Shown here in pieces: positions 1 to 10,829 of a stretch of DNA of 64,000 nt. The notes below the pieces were generated by a model. It saw only the letters and a list, made by a program, of their open reading frames with translations, was not told where the DNA came from and searched no databases. The number at the start of each line of letters is the position of its first letter. Within the stretch, counting starts at the first letter, position 1. Source of the stretch: Megalonaias nervosa. Taxonomy: Eukaryota > Mollusca > Bivalvia > Unionida > Unionidae. The stretch is taken from positions 62,001 through 126,000 of the forward strand of contig JAECUM010003674.1 of NCBI GenBank assembly GCA_016617855.1, written 5' to 3'. The position numbers and the translations under genes are program-made.

Positions 1-930
1 TATTTATAACCATCTACATGGAGTGAAGTGTTCCAGTCAAATTCATATGTCAATATGACCATCGCTTCAAGAAGAGTAGCGCAGAGATCCTAAAATTGCT
101 GTATTTGCTAGACACATTTGCCAGAAGACCTGAAAACTGTCAAATAATCATTTTCTGTCAACTTCACATCACACACTGGAAATAAGGTGTAATCATTAGA
201 TTTGTTTGGTCATTATGTTTTCTCAGTTTTTGTTTCTCAAAATAATCTATAGCCGCAAAGCACACAAGAAATGAGATGTGAAAGCTTATTTCCTAGACTA
301 ATCAAAGTCGCAGCCCCAGGGTCTGTGCATTACATATTGCATCAGTTCCTGATACCATGTTTTCAGCACTATATTCTCAGCACATCTGACCTTTAGAACA
401 AAACAGGTGTAGCCTAGGCTGAAATTAAAATATACAATATAACTAGCAGGAACAATTAACCTTTATCCTCCTCCTCCATGACTTGTTTTTGGACCTGATT
501 AAATAAAACTTCACTATGAAATTTGCTGAAATGCCTGTCTGAATTAGGTTTTTGTGGTATGCTAGTTGTCAAATAATAATTTTGTAAAAAGAAAAAGTAG
601 ACTGGAATGAAATCCTGCTGTTGGGTGAAATTTGATAGTATAATTTGTTGAAAAAAACCCATAATTTTTTAAAAATAAACAATTAATTTGGGAAGAACAG
701 TGAAAACTAGAAGGTTAATACTAACACAAACCAGCAGCACTTCTGCAACCCAAAATGAAACATTTTTTTGTACATTTAATAATTAGGTATATGTTTGTGT
801 TTCTTTTGGACATAACTTTCATACCATTTAATGTTTCTTATAATAAATTTCACAAATATGTGGCTGCCATGGTGATGCTCAGGAAATAATGTCCAGAGAG
901 AGCCATTAGAATTTAGGGACCCTGGAGTAG
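1..930. other. AT-rich DNA, no feature recognised
   Basis: No exon with believable splice sites, no array and no recognisable transposon was found here. The short open frames on the minus strand (for example 456-662) have low-complexity composition and no splice context. Confidence 0.5.
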
Positions 931-939
931 TGATAATAC

Positions 940-1310
940 ATTTTTTCGAGATGGCCACCATCAATCTGCACCAGTGCTATTTAGGACAAACATGATGAGA
1001 TGTCTTTTACTGAAAACCTCTTGTCAGTCTACTACCATCCATTCAGTAGGATAAGATATAAGAATTTCAAGATGACTATCACAGAGGCCATATTGGATGA
1101 CTTATGGACATTATTTCATTTAGGATCAGAAAAAGTCTTTATGTGAAAACTCCAATTGTCAATGTGACCAGCCATCTATGAGGAGAAACATTAAACAGAT
1201 TGTCAAAATGTCTGCCATGGTGGCTACATTAGACATGCCATTTTCATTTGCAACCAACCAGATCTTTGGGTTGAATGTGATGAAATCGTTATGTGGCAAT
1301 CATTTAAGTG
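940..1310. repeat. Degenerate ~130-bp dispersed repeat, copy 1
   Basis: Phrases such as aagatg-actatcacagaggcc, gccatattggatg and tatttcatttaggatcag recur, diverged, at 58310-58750 (there as aagatggctgctgtggtggcc and ccatattggatgtc). I read this as two to three decayed units. No coding potential is visible. Confidence 0.55.
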
Positions 1311-1331
1311 GTTAAGGAAGAGAAAGGATAA

Positions 1332-1552
1332 TACCATCTATATTCATTTATAAGTCTAGCACAACTGCAAACTGCACAGACCCAGATTTGCTGGCACATT
1401 ATGTGCCAGCAGATCTGGGTCTGTGCAGTTTGTTAGGAGTAATCATTAGAACCAACAAGACAGACCATGATCTGTAGATGCATTATGCTATGGAAAATCA
1501 GGATCTTAGTTGTTTGCAGTTTGCCTCGACTTATAAGTGAATAAATATGGTA
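1332..1552. mobile_element. Double-hairpin foldback element, copy 1
   Basis: The outer ends are inverted repeats (accatctatattcatttata against ttataagtgaataaatatgg). Inside are two separate hairpins. The first pairs tgcacagacccagattt with agatctgggtctgtgca around a cacattatgtg centre. The second pairs cagaccatgatctg with aatcaggatct. A spacer containing ggagtaatcattagaac separates them. There is no open reading frame, so this is a non-autonomous foldback or MITE-like element. Confidence 0.8.
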
Positions 1553-2002
1553 AACCTGCACTAATTAATTAGTTAATGAAAGGTCATCACATAAGATCTT
1601 CTGGTTTATGATCTAAGAAAAACAGGAAAAAATCCTTCAAGTAAAGGATCAAGGACTCCTATTAAAGTTTTTTAGTAACCAAAATCATGATCCATCTGAA
1701 TGAATCATCAACATAAAGCATAAATAAATACTAACATGTATGCTTCTGATTACAGGTAGCAAACTTTCCTGTGTAAAATTTTAAAATCCTCCTGAAATCA
1801 CATCTTATTTTATCCTTGCATTTTTAAACCAAGGGAACAACAAGACTGCAAAATAATAAAACCATTGTTTATAGCAAAAATGCAAGTTGAACACTATGTA
1901 TTCACACTAATTACAGAACAGTTTTATTTGAACACTATGTATATATTGCTAATTACAGGACAGTAGTAAAGCTGACAAATTCACATATTTTTGGTCAAGA
2001 TA

Positions 2003-2094
2003 ATAATAATAACAGCTGCAACAGCAATAATAATAACAACAACACAATAATAATAAGAATACTAATTATTATTATTATTATTTATTTATATGGA
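2003..2094. repeat. Microsatellite, (AAT)n / (ATT)n
   Basis: Interrupted aat and aac triplets on the left are followed by att triplets on the right, so the stretch can fold back on itself. Confidence 0.8.
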
Positions 2095-2305
2095 GTAACA
2101 CAATTAGTTTTGTGGAACTAATCTACATTGTGACTCTCTTACATATATTTACATATTAACATAAATGCTCATGGACTCATTCAATGCCTCCTGCCCTCTA
2201 TACACTGAATGAAAATCATGTCAATAAAGTCTTCTGGCACACCCCAAACAGTTTTAATTTAAATATTAAATTTCATAATTGCACAATTACACAAGTCCAG
2301 CTTTC

Positions 2306-2579
2306 TCAAAGCTACAGGGGGGCCCCGAGTGGCTCAGTGGTCTAAAGCGCTCTCCATTACAGATCACTGCCATCTCACCTCTGTCTGCGTGGGTTCGAGT
2401 CTCGGATTCGGCGAATATGGATATTTGAGAAAGCTTGCCAGTAGCTTCTCGTGGGTCAGTGGTTCTTTCCGGTTATTTCCCGGTTTCTTCCTCCACCATT
2501 AATACTGGCCGCCATGTATAGCCTATCGTGTGCTGAAAAATGGCGTTAAGAACTACAACAACAACAATCAAAGCTACAG
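2306..2579 (+). mobile_element. tRNA-derived SINE, family A, with target duplication
   Basis: The body (about 2318-2567) has a tRNA-like head with an A box (gtggctcagtgg, 2330-2340) and a B box (gggttcgagtctc, 2391-2403), a conserved body and a short tail rich in aac triplets. It is flanked by an 11 to 12-bp direct repeat, tcaaagctacag, at 2306-2317 and 2568-2579, as expected for retrotransposition. Copies in the other orientation lie at 12620-12884 and 63271-63515. Confidence 0.88.
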
Positions 2580-3600
2580 ATTATCAGGACTCACCAGTCA
2601 GACATTTTACAGTGAACCACTTTCCTCCACTACATAGTCAAGGTTGCCACAACTTGCTAATTGCATTGAGCCAGGGGCTGTTGGTCACCTACAGAACAAT
2701 GTTATTATCCACATAAAATGATTGTCAGAACATAATGATGATGCAACTTTATGGACAGAGGTTTAAGAAAAACATCACATACATGTGTTTCAATGACCGC
2801 TTAGCTGGTATTGTTGGTTGCATTTGATCCGTTTGATATTGAATACTCGGACAAAAACCCAGTACATGAGATGGATCTTGTCCAAGTGCTTGTGCTCGTA
2901 ACTGGCAGCAGTAGTATAGTTTTAACTGTTCAAGTGACCACTATTTGTAACGAGCATATTATATTTTTTATGTATTCTTTATTTTAAGTATTTGTACAGG
3001 TTAATCTATGAAATTAATTACCTATAAAAATGCAAACTTTGGCTGTGAAAATCGACAAATTTTGGTGTATAAACATGACCTTTTTTCTTTTTAATAAAAC
3101 CCATGACATCTGATACAAATGAAAATAAATGAAACCCCAGTATTTTTAATTAATTATGGACAATCAATGTCTTGGCATAATTATGAAATGTCTGTAAATT
3201 GTATGTAATTAATTAGAATGCAGCTCTGAGCTATTTCACCTGCAGTGCACCAACATAAAAGTTCTCTATGATAACATTAACAGTCTGGTAACCAAAAACA
3301 ATTACCTTTAAAGCCAATTCAAGTTCAAAACCACACAACCATACAATCGAGCTTCTTTTTGTAGAATATCTGCATCTAGCAAAGTATACCTTTTGTCTGA
3401 ATGGGAATGAAAGACTATATACAGTACAAACACTGTAGTGAGACCAATTTCAACTGTCACCATGAATTCATTATATTCAACTGTCTACTGAATAACTGAC
3501 TATGTAATTGATGCTGTTCAATCAATAATGCAATTTATTTTATCATGTCATATCAGGTTAAATTTTATAATGGTAACCATAAAATCAAGGCCTTCCTGTA
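2580..3600. other. AT-rich DNA, no feature recognised
   Basis: No array, transposon end or spliced coding segment was recognised. Confidence 0.45.
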
Positions 3601-3610
3601 TTGAGAAAAA

Positions 3611-3890
3611 AAGTTTGTAGTGTTAACCTTTAAAAAAAGTTTTGTAGTGTTAACCTTTAAAAAAAGTTTTGCAGTGTTAACCATTAAAAAATGTTTTGTG
3701 GTCTTAACCTTTAAAAAAAGTTTTGTGGTCTTAACCTTTAAAAAAAGTTTTGTGGTCTTAACCATTAAAAAAGTTTTGTAGTGTTAACCTTTAAAAAAGT
3801 TTTGTAGTCTTAACTTTTAAAAAAAAGTTTTGTAGTGTTAACCTTTAAAAAAAGTTTTGTAGTGTTAACCTTTAAAAAAAGTTTTGAGCT
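3611..3890. repeat. 27-bp tandem array
   Basis: About ten copies of a ~27-bp unit (gttttgtagtgttaaccttt plus a run of a). Units differ mainly by gtagtg/gtggtc and by the length of the a-run. The 66-residue minus-strand open frame across it is only a translation of the repeat. Confidence 0.92.
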
Positions 3891-3932
3891 ACATGTAGAG
3901 TAAGACATTTTCATTGTTCATACACTGCATAG

Positions 3933-4150
3933 ACACATGAAGGAGTCAAAGTGGCTCACTGGTTAAGGCCTTGGACTTGTGACCAGAAGGGTACAAGTTT
4001 GATTCCCATCACTGGATCGGTCTGCATGAGCTGCTGTAGAGTGTTCCTGACCAAGACACCTGGCTTTGCAAGCCTGAGTACAATATATAGCCTTCCTGTG
4101 TTATTGTACCATAAAACACAAAAAACCCACAGCCAACCATAAACACATGA
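3933..4150 (+). mobile_element. tRNA-derived SINE, family B
   Basis: The head has an A-box-like segment (agtggctcactggttaagg) and a B-box-like segment (tttgattcccatc). The body ends with an A-rich tail and is flanked by an 8-bp direct repeat, acacatga, at 3933-3940 and 4143-4150. The body differs from families A and C, so I treat it as a separate family; I saw no second copy in the window. Confidence 0.7.
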
Positions 4151-4286
4151 TGCAAAAGGGGCAGGATTTCATCTGCTTCCATTACCCAATTATTTGCAAA
4201 TGTACATGTTCGATCTTGTACCATTTTCCAGACAGTTTTGTGAGAGATATGGCCTCCTTTTGACTTTAGAACTTTGCACCTCCAAA

Positions 4287-4512
4287 CTGTATATACTTGC
4301 TGACAAGTCAAGTCCAACTGCAAACAATATAGATCCTGATCTGCCATAGCATAATGCACCTGCAGATTGAGGTCCATTTTGTTTGTTCTACTGATTATTC
4401 CTATCAAAACTGCATAGACCCAGATCTCTGCCAGCACATTATACGACAGCTAATCTGGGTCTGTGTAGTTTGCAGTTGGACTCGTCTTATAAGTGAGTAT
4501 AGATGGTATTTT
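4287..4512. mobile_element. Double-hairpin foldback element, copy 2
   Basis: Same layout as the copy at 1332. Outer inverted ends are present (tgacaagtcaagtcc and gactcgtcttataagtg). One hairpin contains gatcctgatctgccatag, the other pairs cagacccagatctctgcc with ctaatctgggtctgtg. The long minus-strand open frame 4009-4437 is produced by this element joined to the neighbouring SINE. Confidence 0.78.
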
Positions 4513-5840
4513 GCTTCATAAGTTTTGAGGGATTTCATGGATTAAAAATCTGCTTTGAGTCTTTACATAACGAAAACTTAAGCACAGATTTAATTGTTAC
4601 TGTTTTCTGGCATCATTCTATTGACTTAGGTCCATTGCTTGAATTTGAAATTTGCACTTTAGATGTCACTCAATAACTGCTGAAGAATTTTATGAAATGA
4701 GTCTTTACATTAAGTAGATTTAGGTCAGGTTTGGCTTTCACTCTTTTCCAGCAAAATTTTGCAGAGTTGTTGCCCCTATTTAACTTAAAAAGCTGCCATT
4801 TAGTTGTGTCTTATGGGTAGTGTGATGTGTGTTGTTAAGAAGCATTTCTACTTTTTTTTGTTTTTAACTGAGTGTTAATAGAGCAAACATATGGTAAACT
4901 CGGTTTCAGTTGCAGCCGCTTGTTTGGGAAAGACAGATATCTTTATTCAGCCTGTCATCCACAAAAGAAACAGTGTCTTTATATCTGAGGATGAATTAAC
5001 AAACAGATTAGCTCTCCAGGAAGGGCTCCAGATGCCAGATCACTCTAATTCAGATATGGTTGAAATCCTCCATGGAAACAAGATTGGATTGGACTGGTTG
5101 TTATTTTAGTCAGCTCAGGTAGATTACTTTTTGCTGAGGCAATTGGAGTAATGTGTCATGTCCGAGGACGCATCATAGTACTCAACTCAGGTTGATTTGA
5201 TGGTAGGATTTTCAAACGCAGGTCAGGAGTGCAGCAAGCTAACTACTGAGCCACAATAACTCCTACCTGCAGCTTAACACATACTGTGGTTATGAAGGCA
5301 TGGTACTTTGAATGTACTCATTCAGGTGCCATAATAGCATTCAAAGGGACACAATTCATTAAAAATGTGTGTCATGCAAAGAGGCAAGTATGTTTGTGAG
5401 TTAACTGTCCATGTAATGTATTCAGTGTTCCTACTAACTTTTCAATCAATGGGTACAAGGACTCATTATGCTTATATCCCCTTATTATCCTTTTATTTAA
5501 GGGAAAAAAACCCAAAACAAAAGTGTTTGTGAATATTAGAGAAGATTTGTGAGTAATTTACTGCATTTTGTGGGCTTTCTGGTCACAATGAAGTCCTATT
5601 AGCACAAATTTATTATTACAGTTTGTCCATAACATTCAGGGCAACACCGCCATATGCCACTCTGAACTCAAAAGAAAACAGCTAAATCAATTACATTTTA
5701 TTACCCCTGTCTTTTATAAATTACACACCTGAGTGACAAAGAGTTGAAACAGTTAAAGTTGATACTCATCACCCAAATGCTTTGATAAGAAAATGTTACA
5801 CTTCCTGTACAAATTGTGCCCAAGTATTGGTACTAGACAT
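4513..5840. other. AT-rich DNA, no feature recognised
   Basis: The only open frame of note (plus, 4891-5109, 72 codons) has no recognisable domain and no convincing splice sites. Confidence 0.45.
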
Positions 5841-5847
5841 ATATGGG

Positions 5848-6075
5848 TACAATTTGGACCCAAATGTATACTGCATGGACCCAGATCTGCCATCGGATAA
5901 TGTGTTGGCAGATCTGGGTCTATGCAGTAATCAATTGAATAATTGTTGGCAGTAATCAACTTAATATAAGAACACAGACCTTGATCTGTCAGCACATTAT
6001 GTAATAGCAGATCAGGGTCTGTTTTGTTTGCAGCTGCATGGACCTGACTTATATGCGAGTATAGACAGTACAACC
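5848..6075. mobile_element. Double-hairpin foldback element, copy 3
   Basis: One hairpin pairs ggacccagatctgcc with ggcagatctgggtct. The second pairs cagaccttgatctgtc with agcagatcagggtctg around a cacattatgt centre. The right outer end is gacttatatgcgagtatag; the left outer end is decayed. Confidence 0.78.
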
Positions 6076-6454
6076 TTCCCTGATGTATGCTTTATTGACC
6101 ATTTTCTCATGCCTGTATTTGTACTACATTTATTTATATAGCTGAACACCTGAACAAGACAGTCAAAAACATTATTAGAAATTTGCCAGATGATAATGAT
6201 TTTAAGGCTGCAATGTTTACACATGTAAATGGTTTAGTTTAGTTTACTGCCTGTAAATGTCTACAAATTCAATAACCATGCAAATGGACATGAACTTGGT
6301 TGTTGGTGACACAGGAACTACATCAAATTAAGCAATACATTTCCAGATCACTTCAATGATAGGATTTTTCTATTAATTCTACAAAGAAAAAAGTCCAAGT
6401 TGTCCAGGTGGTACATCCGGATGCATTATTGACCTTTTCATCAAATGTAGTTGT

Positions 6455-6801
6455 ATATAACAATACCTGACCATTTGGTGGCCTAAGTGGTTAGAGCATC
6501 TGCCTCGGATGCGAGAGGTTGTAGGTTTGGAACTCTGGCCGGGGCATTCCAAAGGCTTATAAAATTGGTACTTACAGCTGCCTCGCTAGGCACTCAGCAT
6601 TAAGAGGTTAGTGTTAGGACTGGTCGGCCTGATGTCAGGATAATGTGACTGGGTGGGACATGATGCTACATGTCTGTGGCATGATGCCCCAGTGCTAGAC
6701 ATCATTATAAACTGCCACATCTTAGCGATCTGATTGAAAAATTGTTAAAGCTACTTTAAAAATCCAAATCACATACATACACATACACATATAACAATAC
6801 C
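6455..6801 (+). mobile_element. tRNA-derived SINE, family C, with 13-bp target duplication
   Basis: The tRNA-like head reads ggcctaagtggttagagc (A box) and ttgtaggtttggaactctg (decayed B box). The body has the blocks cactcagcattaagaggtta, gggtgggacatgatgctac and agacatcattataaactgcc. It is flanked by the 13-bp repeat atataacaatacc at 6455-6467 and 6789-6801. Other copies are at about 8604-8862 (minus), 40357-40680 (plus) and 42285-42600 (plus). Confidence 0.88.
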
Positions 6802-7096
6802 ATAATGAGACTATCAATGTTTTACCTAAATTGTCATAGTTAACAAAGACGTAATTGGCAAAATTGAATCTAAATGAAGATTGCAAAAGATGTACAACAA
6901 ATGAAACAACTGTAAGCTGATCAAAGAAGTTGTGCACATTGCCAATGTGTTACATTTAAACAGCTGTCATGTGTAAGCCTAACTTGCAGTTTAGGGAGAA
7001 AGACTGAGTTTTGAATCCTTTCAATTAAATGACAAAGTTTCGGTTATAAGTTTATACAGTGTAAATATTTAGTAAGTTGCTGCCTTATTCGTGATG

Positions 7097-7296
7097 TTGT
7101 TATATATACTGCATACACTTGCTTCAGACAAGTCCAATTGCAAACTGGGCCAGAGATCTGGGTCTGTGCAGTTTGTTAGGAGTAATATAATAGAACAAGC
7201 AGCACAGACCCTGATCAGCAGGTGCATTATGCTATGGCAGATCAGGTTTTTAGTTGTTTGCAGTTTTCCTCTCCTTATGAGTGAGTACATATGGTA
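7097..7296. mobile_element. Double-hairpin foldback element, copy 4 (one hairpin deleted)
   Basis: The outer ends are present, but the first hairpin has lost an arm: only agatctgggtctgtgcag remains. The second hairpin (cagaccctgatcagcaggtg, gcattatgc centre, gcagatcaggtttt) is nearly complete. Confidence 0.72.
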
Positions 7297-7825
7297 AATT
7301 ATAGTAAATGGTATAATGTTAATTACCATAAAAATACTATTAATTTATAAACTTGTCACTGGTAATGAATATTAAATACTGTGCAGCTGTTCTAATAAGG
7401 CCACCCTTTCTTCAGTAAGAACCTTGCCATATAAGTGAATGTCCTTTCTAGAGGGTTTATTACTAAGGATAATCAAAGTTGTCAATGGTGATCAAATCTT
7501 TCAGTCATTTGATTGAAACATCATATTGGTGAGTGAAATTTGACAAACATATCAATTTTGCCATGAAGTCACTGATGTCAGCTATTTGTGAAATACAGGT
7601 CTGAGGCTGATTGATACAGGAAATTAATTTCTTGACAAAAGGAAAGACACAAATGGATAATTTAGTAATAATATCAACCAATATGTATCCTATAAAGTAG
7701 CTGGAAAAAGGTAATTTCCTAGAAAGTGAAAGAAAATACTTATTAATGATGGAAAACGACTAAAGCTTAACAAGGCCTATATCTGGAGTGGAAAATTCCC
7801 CGAGTGCAGCATTTTTCTGGTATGC

Positions 7826-7989
7826 TACAATATATCCTTGCTTATAAGTCAAGAAAAAAATGCAAAAAACAAAGATCATGATCTGCCATGGCATAATGTG
7901 CCTGCAGATCAGGGTCTGTGTTGTCTGTTCTACTGATGACTCCTAACTAACTGCACAGACCCAGATTTTCCACCACACTATGTGATGGC
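7826..7989. mobile_element. Double-hairpin foldback element, copy 5 (truncated)
   Basis: It reads in the opposite order: atgatctgccatggcata with gcagatcagggtctgtg first, then a spacer, then cagacccagattttcc. It stops at about 7989, where a Penelope-like remnant begins, so the second hairpin lacks its return arm and the outer right end is missing. Confidence 0.7.
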
Positions 7990-8603
7990 AAAAATATAAT
8001 TCCTTTCACAATACAATATAATCCTTCATTACCTAATATAAGCCTCATAATTAATAAATATTGGAGTCTCCTACATTTATCAAATAAAAACATCATAAAA
8101 TCACATTACAAAAATAAACCAATTCTTACTTATAGAAGACCAAGTATTTGCAAGATTTTCTAATTATAACTAAACAGACAGAAAATAAAAAAGACAATTT
8201 TTGTCATCTAAATAACAGACACTGGTGCTCTCAATGTGCAAACATAAGAGAAAGTACTTCTTTCAGTAGGGCTAATACAAAAGAGGTATTTTCTCTACAT
8301 TATAACACTAACTGCATATCAACTGGTGTGACTTATTTGATAACCTGTAAAAAATGTAACATGCAATATGTTGGATAAACACTTCAACAAGTTTCTAAGA
8401 GAATGAATAATCGTTGCTTTCATATAAAAAAATTTATAGAGATCCTCAGTTTTCCTCTAATATTTCAACACATTTTAATACCAATAATCACTCTACTCGA
8501 GTTTTCTTTCATGCCAATAGATATTGTGCATGGAGACATGAATAGACTTGTAAAAGAAACTTATTGGATTCATAAATTAGATACTTTGTATCCTAATGGC
8601 AAG
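7990..8603 (+). pseudogene. Penelope-like element remnant: RT thumb end plus GIY-YIG endonuclease
   Basis: The conceptual translation carries the end of a Penelope-type reverse transcriptase followed by its C-terminal GIY-YIG endonuclease. About 7993-8150 reads YNPSLPNIS, then YWSLL, then KPILTYRRPS. The endonuclease region follows with a Cys pair (HWCSQC), GVTYLITCKKCNMQYVG, and a C-terminal block ending YWIHKLDTLYPNG. This order is typical of Penelope-like elements with the nuclease. An in-frame TAA follows QYVG at the position where family members usually have GET, and at least two frameshifts are needed to keep similarity (near 8145 and in 8440-8510, where ISTHFNTNNHS is in another frame). 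The copy is dead and 5'-truncated, with the catalytic RT core absent. Its reading frame ends where a family C SINE is inserted. Confidence 0.85.
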
Positions 8604-8862
8604 TGTGTGTGTGATTTGGATTTTTAATGTAGCTTTAACAATTTTTCAGTCATATCGCTATGATGTCTGCAGTTTGTCAGTTTAAAGTGATGTCTAGCAC
8701 TGGGGCATCATGCCGCAGACATGTAGCATGATGTCCTACCCAGTCACATTATCATGACACCAGGCTTAATGCTGAGCGCCAAGTGAGGCAGCTGTTAGTA
8801 GCATTTTTGTAAATCTCTGGTATGACTCGGCCAGGTATCGAACCCACAGTTGAAAGTAAAAT
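8604..8862 (-). mobile_element. tRNA-derived SINE, family C, minus orientation, inside the Penelope remnant
   Basis: Reversed family C blocks are present: ctttaacaatttttcag, gctatgatgtctgcag, gtctagcactggggcatcat and cccagtcacattatcatgac. The head end reaches gtatcgaacccac (decayed B box) but the A box is not recognisable. The insertion separates the Penelope coding remnant from its presumed 3' trailer. Confidence 0.78.
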
Positions 8863-8869
8863 GATAAGA

Positions 8870-9213
8870 TGGTAACTGTAATATATAAAGCTTCCCGATC
8901 AATGGGGAATGTAAATGGTGTATGTTAATGAAGACAGGTGAAAAGGTATTGAAAATAAGGGACGGTATTTTTTAATTTTTTTAATTTTTTTTTTTTTAAA
9001 TTGATAAATTGTATATCCTTTATAACAATATAATTATATGTATGACTGTTTGTCTCTATTTTATTTTATTATTTTACTGATTCAGGTTTCATTAGAGACT
9101 CGTGTATCTTTAAGATCCTGTATATACAAAATTGTTATGATGATGCATATCATTTATGATGTTACGTAATGATGTAATTGTTATTTTAAATAAAAAGATG
9201 GCATCCGTTTCTT
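8870..9213. other. Probable Penelope 3' trailer, AT-rich
   Basis: Between the SINE and the hammerhead-like motif the sequence is low complexity, including a T-rich tract at about 8968-8998. It is assigned to the Penelope element only by position. Confidence 0.35.
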
Positions 9214-9220
9214 TCAAAAC

Positions 9221-9270
9221 ATTTTGTGCCTGAAGAAGCATACATTAAATGCGAAACTAGTTGCACAGAA
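9221..9270 (+). ncRNA. Hammerhead-ribozyme-like motif
   Basis: CTGAAGA (9230-9236) fits the CUGANGA core. It is followed by a 4-bp stem, GCAT (9238-9241) with ATGC (9249-9252), and then GAAA (9253-9256). Sequence before the core (ttttgtgc, 9222-9229) can pair over eight positions, one of them G-U, with gcacagaa at 9263-9270, as stem I would. ctaguu between GAAA and stem I would leave a very short stem III. Hammerheads are known in Penelope-like elements, and this lies just after a Penelope remnant. One extra A between the core and stem II departs from the canonical fold. I infer a decayed or variant hammerhead; activity cannot be judged. Confidence 0.5.
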
Positions 9271-9289
9271 TTATTGGCATTTCGTTTTG

Positions 9290-10060
9290 TTTTTATCTTG
9301 TTTTTTTTATCCCAATTTGGTGATTTCTTTGGAAATACTACTACCAGCCTAGGCATGGCATAGAATGTTTCATACTGTGACTGTGTGGGTATGTAATTTA
9401 AGTGATGCAGAGCATTTTAGTGATTAATGTCTGAGGTTTTGAGATTTAACTTCCACTGTTTAGTTACGATTTTTATGATATTGCTTCCACGGATACTATG
9501 AACACCCAACTACAATCCCAGACTGATAAAACGTTCCACAAATCTGGAAAGTCTTTGTGGATAAACCTATTTGACACTACATCCTTTCAGGATCAATATT
9601 ACAAACCAAAAGGAAATCCCAAGTCAATTACTCACACTCCTGTTGACAGAAATGCAATTTTCTGGAAGTCAGGATATTTTCCAACAAATCCTATGGCCTC
9701 ATAAAAGCAGGGTCAAAGATTAGAGAGCTGTGTCCAGTGCCAGAGAACTGACCAATAAACTGATCTTTCTGCTTCACTTGCAAAGAAAGACCTTTGTCTC
9801 TTGGTACTCTTTGCAGGTTGACCATATATTTTGATTTCTTTTGGGACTGCTGACTTTTCATTGCATTGTGGTTTTTGTGAGATATCTACCACATCCACAG
9901 ATTTTTCAGAAAATGATGGGATCAGAATATATAAACCCAACAAAATATGATCTTCAGCTGATGGCATGAACCTGGAAAGATCTGGGTATTCAAAAAGAAC
10001 AGAAAATTCAAGTTGGTAGTACAATTATTTTAAGTCATACCATAAATGCAGACATGGCTG
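9290..10060. other. AT-rich DNA, no feature recognised
   Basis: Two open frames (plus 9498-9704 and minus 9713-10024) have neither a recognisable domain nor good splice sites. Confidence 0.4.
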
Positions 10061-10067
10061 GTGCTTT

Positions 10068-10290
10068 ATAGCCATACATACTTGCTTATAAGTAGGGTTC
10101 AACTGAAAACATAGACACTGAGCTGTTGCTGCATAATGTACCAGCATATCAGGGTCCTTTGTTGTATGTTCTCCCAATTAGTTCTAACAAACTGCACAGA
10201 CTTAGATATGCTTGCACATAATGTGATGTCTACTCTGTGTCTATCCAATTTGCAGTTGGATCCAACTTACAAGTAAATATATACAGGAAT
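10068..10290. mobile_element. Double-hairpin foldback element, copy 6
   Basis: The outer ends (acatacttgcttataagtag and aacttacaagtaaatatata) are inverted. Both hairpins are present but decayed, for example gcatatcagggtcc and gcacagacttagatatgc. The layout is the same as in the other copies. Confidence 0.72.
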
Positions 10291-10299
10291 ATCATAAGA

Positions 10300-10825
10300 G
10301 TAAAGTGACAGCCATTGAGGACAGACAACAGAGAGAACTGGTTTTGATACACCAGATTGTGATCTTAAATGCTTGGCATGAAGTTGAAGTAGATGGTGAC
10401 ATATGCAAAGGTCTGTAAGACAGATAAATGTAATTCCAAAAATTACCTCATATTTGTTATAATTACTGTATAATTTGCTTTTTAGCCAAAAATTTATTTT
10501 TTGTCACCTTCCACCATTAGTATTAAATTCAATTACTTTCTGTTTTCAGTTACTATGGCAACTGAATTAAATAATACCAGGCAACTGAACAATTGCTAGA
10601 TACTTGGAGTGATGGAAAGTCCTACAGGAATAAACTGATTTATGGAATCAAACAGACTTTGAAATCCATATCCTTACATTTTATCCAAAATATACATCAT
10701 GCATACAATGTGGAGTTATGGACATGACAACAAAGATATGATAGGATTTCACTCATAAGAGAATTAAATTATCACAGTGGATTAATATCTTTACAAAAAT
10801 CCAGTCATTTCAATTTAAGAAGGAA
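10300..10825. other. AT-rich DNA, no feature recognised
   Basis: Nothing recognisable was seen between the foldback copy and the start of the tandem array. Confidence 0.4.
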
Positions 10826-10829
10826 AGCA

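Noticed and set aside
2318..2410. Functional tRNA gene
   Set aside because: The A and B boxes belong to a SINE head; the arms do not form a full cloverleaf, and the body, tail and target duplication fit a SINE. The same holds at 3941, 6468 and 40357.
4009..4437. 142-codon minus-strand open frame
   Set aside because: It runs across a foldback element and a reversed family B SINE, both present for other reasons.
7927..7933. ctgatga in the spacer of a foldback copy as a hammerhead core
   Set aside because: No GAAA box or stem II follows at the right distance, and other copies read ctgatta.
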